This document shows positions 57,282 to 62,500 of a DNA stretch of 62,500 bases, in pieces. The position numbers were made by a program, and so were the translations under genes. How positions within the stretch are numbered: the stretch's first letter is position 1; each line of letters begins with the position of its first letter. The notes below the pieces were generated by a model. It did not search any database, was not told the origin of the DNA, and was given only the letters and a program-made list of their open reading frames with translations. Source of the stretch: Letharia columbiana (Eukaryota; Ascomycota; Lecanoromycetes; Lecanorales; Parmeliaceae); the NCBI RefSeq assembly GCF_014066305.1, contig NW_023501053.1, positions 1-62,500 on the forward strand, read 5' to 3'.

Positions 57282-60200
57282 ATGACGGAGATGCGAGTGT
57301 TCTTGTTTGGGAACCAAGCATTGGTCAATCGTGCCCAGATACAACAACAACTGGTCGAGAGTAGAGGCAACCCCTTCCTCGGCCTCCTTTTGCAGAGATG
57401 CAGCGATGCTCTCAGACATGAAATTTCCCACCTCTCCCCCTTGGAGCGAAAAAGCATCCCAGCCTTTAATACCATCGACGAGCTCAATGACCGTGCCAGC
57501 AACAGCGATGCCCATGAGGGGGTGCAGAACGCTTTATTATGTATCTCCCAACTAGCGCGGTATACTCAGTCAGTTTGATCTTCCTTGAATCTACTGACCA
57601 AACATCTGACCCCATTAGATATGTTGGGGGCATCCGGGGTCGGGATAGCATGGGCTTGGAATCGTGTGTTGTTGGTCTGTCCACTGGACTGCTGGCTGCA
57701 GCGGTGGTGGCCTTATCACCAACAATACCTGCTCTCATGCCTTTGGCGGTGGAGGCCGTCTTGATCGCTTTTCGACTTGGTCTGCACGTCAAGACCGCAG
57801 CCAGTAATATAGAGATGTCGCCTGTTCATGATGATGACTCCAGCTGGTCTTATATCATCCCTGGAAAGACAAAGCCCGAAGCACAGATTGCTTTGGACGA
57901 TTTTCATCAAAATAAGGTGACAAGGATCAATGATCGCTAAACCAACTTAGACTGACGGAATCCCTTAGACAATACCGCAGTCTCATCGAGCATATGTTGC
58001 TGCCTTCAGTGCTGATTCTGTGACGATAAGCGGACCGCCAACAACATTGAAGCACCTCTGTCAGACATCTTCGGCGTTGACTTCGAATCATGCAGCGATA
58101 CCAGTCTACGGACCTTATCATGCACCACACCTACACAAAGGCGTCGACATAGATCAAATCCTACACTCGAAAGACTCAAAGACTTCCGATCTACTCTCCG
58201 CTTACAGTCTAGCCCTACCTTTGATGTCGACAAGCAGCGGTGTATGCTTCGACAGAAATCTCGACGCGCCAACACTGTTTACTGCTGTCATTCGAGATAT
58301 TCTGACGGAGACTCTCAGTATTCAACAGATTGTTGATGGCTGCACCAAGTTGGCCACGGAAGCGGACTGTGGGGAATGCAACATCATCTCGTTCGGGCCT
58401 AGCAACTCGAAGAGTGTGTTCGCAAAAGCGATGGAGTCCGAGAAGGACTTCAAAGTGACCCTACATGAAGACTTGGCAGCCAAACTATCCGAGGCGCCTT
58501 CAGCCTTCGGCGATGCGCCAAGAACATCGAAGAGACCAAAGCTTGCCATTGTTGGTATGGCGGGCAGGTTCCCTAACGCAGCCGACCATGAAAAGTTTTG
58601 GGATTTGCTGGAAGCTGGTCTGGATGTTCACAAAAGGGTACGGTATCCCTATAAACCCATAACGATGGCTATTGACGGTTTTGTTCAAAGGTACCAAAGG
58701 ATCGATTCAATGTGGAGACTCATTATGATCCGACAGGCAAAATCCGAAATACAAGTCATACCCCTTTTGGCTGCTTCATCGACGAGCCTGGACTTTTCGA
58801 TCCTCGATTCTTCAACATGTCTCCTCGTGAGGCAACTCAAACAGATCCGATGCACCGCTTGGGTCTGGCAAGCGCATACGAGGCCCTCGAAATGGCCGGC
58901 TATGTACCCAACAGATCCCCATCTACCAGGCTGGAGCGAATTGGAACCTTTTACGGTCAGACGAGTGACGACTGGAGAGAAATCAATGAAGCGCAAGACA
59001 TTGATACCTACTTTATCACGGCCGGAGTCCGAGCATTCGCACCTGTAAGCCATAATCCTAATGCCTTGTCCCACCAATTCGCTAACCAGTACTCCAGGGA
59101 AGGATAAACTACTACTTCAAGTTCAGTGGTCCCAGCTTCAGCGTTGATACCGCTTGTTCTTCCAGTGCTGCAGCTATGCAGCTGGCGTGTACTTCTCTAT
59201 GGGCCGGTGATTGCGACACCGCGGTCGCTGGCGGCCTCAACGTGATGACCAACTCCGACATTTTTGCTGGTCTCAGCCGAGGACAGTTTTTGTCAAAGAC
59301 AGGCAACTGCCAGACTTTTGATAACGATGCAGATGGCTGTAAGCATACTTCGGATCCCGAATATCTCGACGCATACCACTAACACGTTGCTACAGATTGC
59401 CGCGGTGATGGTATTGGGACGGTGATCCTGAAACGACTCGACGACGCCCTTGCCGACAATGATCGCATCCTGGGTGTCATTCTTGAGACTGCCACGAACC
59501 ACTCCGCTAACGCAATCTCCATCACACATCCTCACGCACCCACGCAGGAAGTACTGTTCAAGAAGGTCATGGATGACGCTGGAAAAGATCCACACGATGT
59601 CAACTACGTTGAAATGCATGGCACTGGTACACAAGCAGGGGACGGCACGGAAATGCGCTCTGTCACCAACGTCTTTGCGCCTGCGTCTCGCACAGGCCAG
59701 AGGAAGAAGGCCCTTCATCTTGGTTCCGTCAAGGCCAATGTCGGTCACGGAGAGGCTGTATCGGGCGTGACTGCCATGATCAAATGCCTCCTCATGCTGC
59801 AAAAGAACCAGATCCCACCTCATTGCGGGATCAAGAAAACAATCAACCAAAGCTTCCCCCAAGATCTGAACGCACGCAATGTGCATATTGCATTCAAGCC
59901 GACGCCATTAGCCTCAAGCGATGGTTCCGCAAGGCTCATCTTCGTCAATAATTTCAGTGCTGCTGGTGGCAATACTGCTATGCTCTTGGAGGACGCGCCG
60001 GCTCGGCCAGCCCTCAAAGACGACGGTCGCGGTGACTATGTCATCACAGTCTCAGCGAAATCAAAGTCCGCCCTCCGTGCGAATACCAAGAACCTCGTGC
60101 ATTTCATCAAGCACAACCCCTACACCCGTCTTCCGGACCTCTCATATACCACCACCGCTCGCCGCATTCAGCACAACTATCGCATTGCCTTCGCTTGCGA

Positions 60201-62500
60201 CAGCTTGAGCAAAGCATCAGAGATCTTAGCTTCAAAGCTTGACGATGCAGTTGAGCCTGTATCCAGCGTCTCTCCAACCATTGCATTCGCATACACAGGT
60301 CAAGGCTCCCATTACACAGCTTTGGGCAAACAGCTCTATGACATTTCGAAACACTTCCGCTCCGACATCGAAAGCTTCGATAACATTGCTCAAAACTTGG
60401 GCTTCCCATCATTCCTTTCTCTCCTAAATGGCGACATCGACGCCCAAGACTTGTCGCCGTTGATTGTTCAAGTTGGTCTGAGCTGCATACAGATGGCCTT
60501 AACACGCCTGTGGGCATCATGGGGTGTCAAGCCAGACGTCGTTATTGGCCACAGCTTGGGAGAATATGCTGCCCTCAACGCAGCAGGTGTTCTGTCCGTC
60601 TCGGAGACGATCTTCCTGGTCGGCGAGCGAGCGAAGCTTCTGCAAGAGAAGTGCACTGCCAATTCACACGCTATGCTCGCCACCAAGTCTGCCACCAGCT
60701 TGCTCAAAGAGTCATTCGCCGACTACCCAGGCGTTGAGGTTGCCTGCGTCAACGGAGCCCGAGAGACTGTTCTCGGTGGCACCGTCAACGACATTGACCA
60801 AGTCGCAGAGAAATTGTCAAATCAAGGTACCAAGTGCACCAAACTCAACACTCAATTTGCCTTCCACTCATCCCAGGTGGATCCTATTCTCGCCGACTTT
60901 GAGAACAAGGCCAAATCCGTCACGTTCAACAAGCCGCAAATTCCTGTCATATCGCCACTACTATCGAGTGTCCTGAGTGAGAGTCACAGCATTGACGAGC
61001 ACTACCTGAGTAGGCATGCTAGGGAGACAGTCAATTTTGTCGGAGGCGTGGCGGCAGCTCAGCAGCTTGGTCTCATCAACGATCAGACTGTGTGGGTCGA
61101 GTTGGGCCCTCATCCAGTCTGCATGAGTTTTGTCAAGCAGGAGCTTGGTCATGATGTTCTCACCGCACCATCGCTCCGCAAAGGCACAGCTCCTTACAAG
61201 ACTATCTCCGACAGCTTGGCCATGCTGCATACCAACGGGATTTCCATCGACTGGAACGAGTATCACCGTGACTTCATTGAGTGCGTCCAAATGTTGGATC
61301 TTCCGACATACGCCTTTGATAACAAGAACTACTGGATCCAGTATACCGGGGACTGGAACTTGCACAAAGGCCAAGTCTTGGGGCTCGCGGCATTGCCTGC
61401 GATTGAAGCAGCACCAAAGCTATCGACGACGACTGTTCACAAGGTCATCTCCGAAGTCGTGGAGCAAGACAAGGCAACAGTCGTGATCGAATCGGACATC
61501 TCTCGCCCGGATCTGCTTGCTGCCATAAGCGGCCACGTGGTGAATGGCACCGCACTTTGTCCTTCATCGATCTACGGTGATATGGCAATGACAGTGGCAG
61601 AACACTTGTACAAGCTTGTCCGACCGGATACCGAGACCGTCCACATGAATGTCTGCCACATGGAGGTATTCAAGCCCTTCATCGCAAATGATGGTGGCAA
61701 AGGCCAAACGCTTCGGTTGTCTGCCACTACACCGGACATTACCACAGGTCGGGCAAATCTTGTCTTTGCCAGTGGCACCGGTAAGAGCGAGACTCAACAC
61801 GCCAAGTGTTTTGTCGATTATGGCTCAGGCACTGCATGGCTTGCTGAATGGCAACGAAACGCCTACCTCGTCAAGGGGCGCATCGAAAGCCTGAAGAAGG
61901 ACGCCTCTTCCGGGAAAGCTCATCGCATGCTTCGCGGAATGGCCTACAAGCTCTTTGGGGCTTTCGTCGACTACGACTCCAAATACAGAGGAATGGAAGA
62001 AGTCATCCTCGACAGCCCTGAGCTTGAGGCTACTGCTCACATCGCCTTTCAAACCAAAGAGTCTGACGGCAACTTCGTATGCAGCCCTTACTGGATTGAC
62101 AGTCTTTGCCACCTTGCTGGCTTCATCGTCAATGCCAATGATGCCGTGGACTCGAGCAAACAGGTTTACGTTTCGCACGGATGGGAGTCAATGCGCTTTG
62201 CTGAGCCTATCAAGGCCGACAAGACCTACCGTTCGTATGTCAAGATGCAGCCGCTGCCGGGCAACATGATAGCAGGTGACGTCTATATCTTCGATGGAGA
62301 CAGGATTATCGGCATGTGCGGATCTTTGAAGTTCCAGTGCATTCCACGCACGCTACTCAACACCTTTCTCCCTCCCAGAGGTTTGGCCGCGCAGAAAGCC
62401 CCTGTCGCGGCGAACCCAGCTCCCAAATCGATCGCAGCGAAACCGGTCAAAAAGTCAGCGCCGACAAAGGTGCAAATGCCAAAGAAGGCAGGTCCTTCAG
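57282..62500 (+). CDS. PKS1: non-reducing polyketide synthase, DHN-melanin type (5' part)
   Basis: Exons 57282-57568, 57619-57916, 57969-58637, 58691-59044, 59098-59338 and 59396 to beyond the edge; all phases agree. The 1651 residues seen hold SAT (about 1-370; VFLFGNQ, GLSTG with Ser117 where the nucleophile Cys is usual), KS (from about 386; DTACSSS Cys556, HGTGTQ His691), AT (GHSLGE Ser1003) and PT (His1330 in SGHVVNG, Asp1518 in PYWIDSLCH). An Ala/Lys/Pro-rich linker then leads to the ACP, which lies outside. Blocks such as [19 protein letters not shown] and [13 protein letters not shown] are those of fungal melanin synthases, which build a hexa- or pentaketide cyclised to naphthol T4HN. 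Five introns in the first 2.1 kb is typical. Divergent from the AflR-like gene. Symbol by analogy. Confidence 0.97.

Overview
The window is nuclear DNA of a filamentous ascomycete (Pezizomycotina). Genes carry short introns of about 45-115 nt with GT..AG ends and CTAAC-like branch motifs. Fungal families are recognisable throughout (Ppo fatty-acid oxygenase, fungal chromate transporter, non-reducing PKS with SAT domain, Zn2Cys6 regulator). The gene content, above all the DHN-melanin genes, suggests a Dothideomycete, but that placement is inference.

Left part (1 to about 46 kb): sparse and degenerate. It opens with an AT-rich, repeat-like stretch and a broken Ppo-type linoleate oxygenase gene (1.2-5.7 kb). 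Intact or near-intact genes are a type II membrane glycosyltransferase-like protein (6.7-8.2 kb), an F-box-like protein (9.0-9.9 kb), a small basic protein (11.8 kb), a cytoplasmic CAP/PR-1 protein (16.7-17.4 kb), a small secreted cysteine-containing protein (22.1-22.4 kb), a multi-pass membrane protein (25.4-26.2 kb), a ChrA chromate transporter (27.1-28.8 kb), a secreted four-cysteine protein (33.8-34.3 kb) and a 127-aa acidic/hydrophobic protein (37.5-38.0 kb). Broken genes include a lectin-like membrane protein (18.0-19.1 kb), a fungal membrane protein whose two tryptophan codons have become stops (22.9-23.8 kb), a coiled-coil gene (35.1-36.7 kb) and an unknown frame at 45.1-45.9 kb. A 991-bp transposon-like element with matching ends and a 5-bp target duplication lies at 20821-21811. 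Two paralogous genes of one uncharacterised family lie in inverted orientation at 13.3-14.4 kb and 32.3-33.2 kb; the first has a tandemly duplicated exon-intron unit.

Right part (49.4 kb to the end): a DHN-melanin-type polyketide locus. It holds a scytalone dehydratase (minus), a tetra/trihydroxynaphthalene reductase (plus), an AflR-like Zn2Cys6 regulator (minus) and a non-reducing PKS (plus; SAT-KS-AT-PT seen, ACP and later domains beyond the edge). The dehydratase and reductase are divergent, as are the regulator and the PKS. The expected route is PKS to T4HN or an equivalent naphthol, then reduction, then dehydration to DHN.

The locus is unusual in four ways. Both tailoring enzymes have long disordered, internally repeated N-terminal extensions. 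The dehydratase lacks two active-site residues of the classical enzyme. The PKS SAT domain has Ser where Cys is expected. The regulator is AflR-like rather than Cmr1-like. I see no CRISPR array, rRNA or intact tRNA gene.
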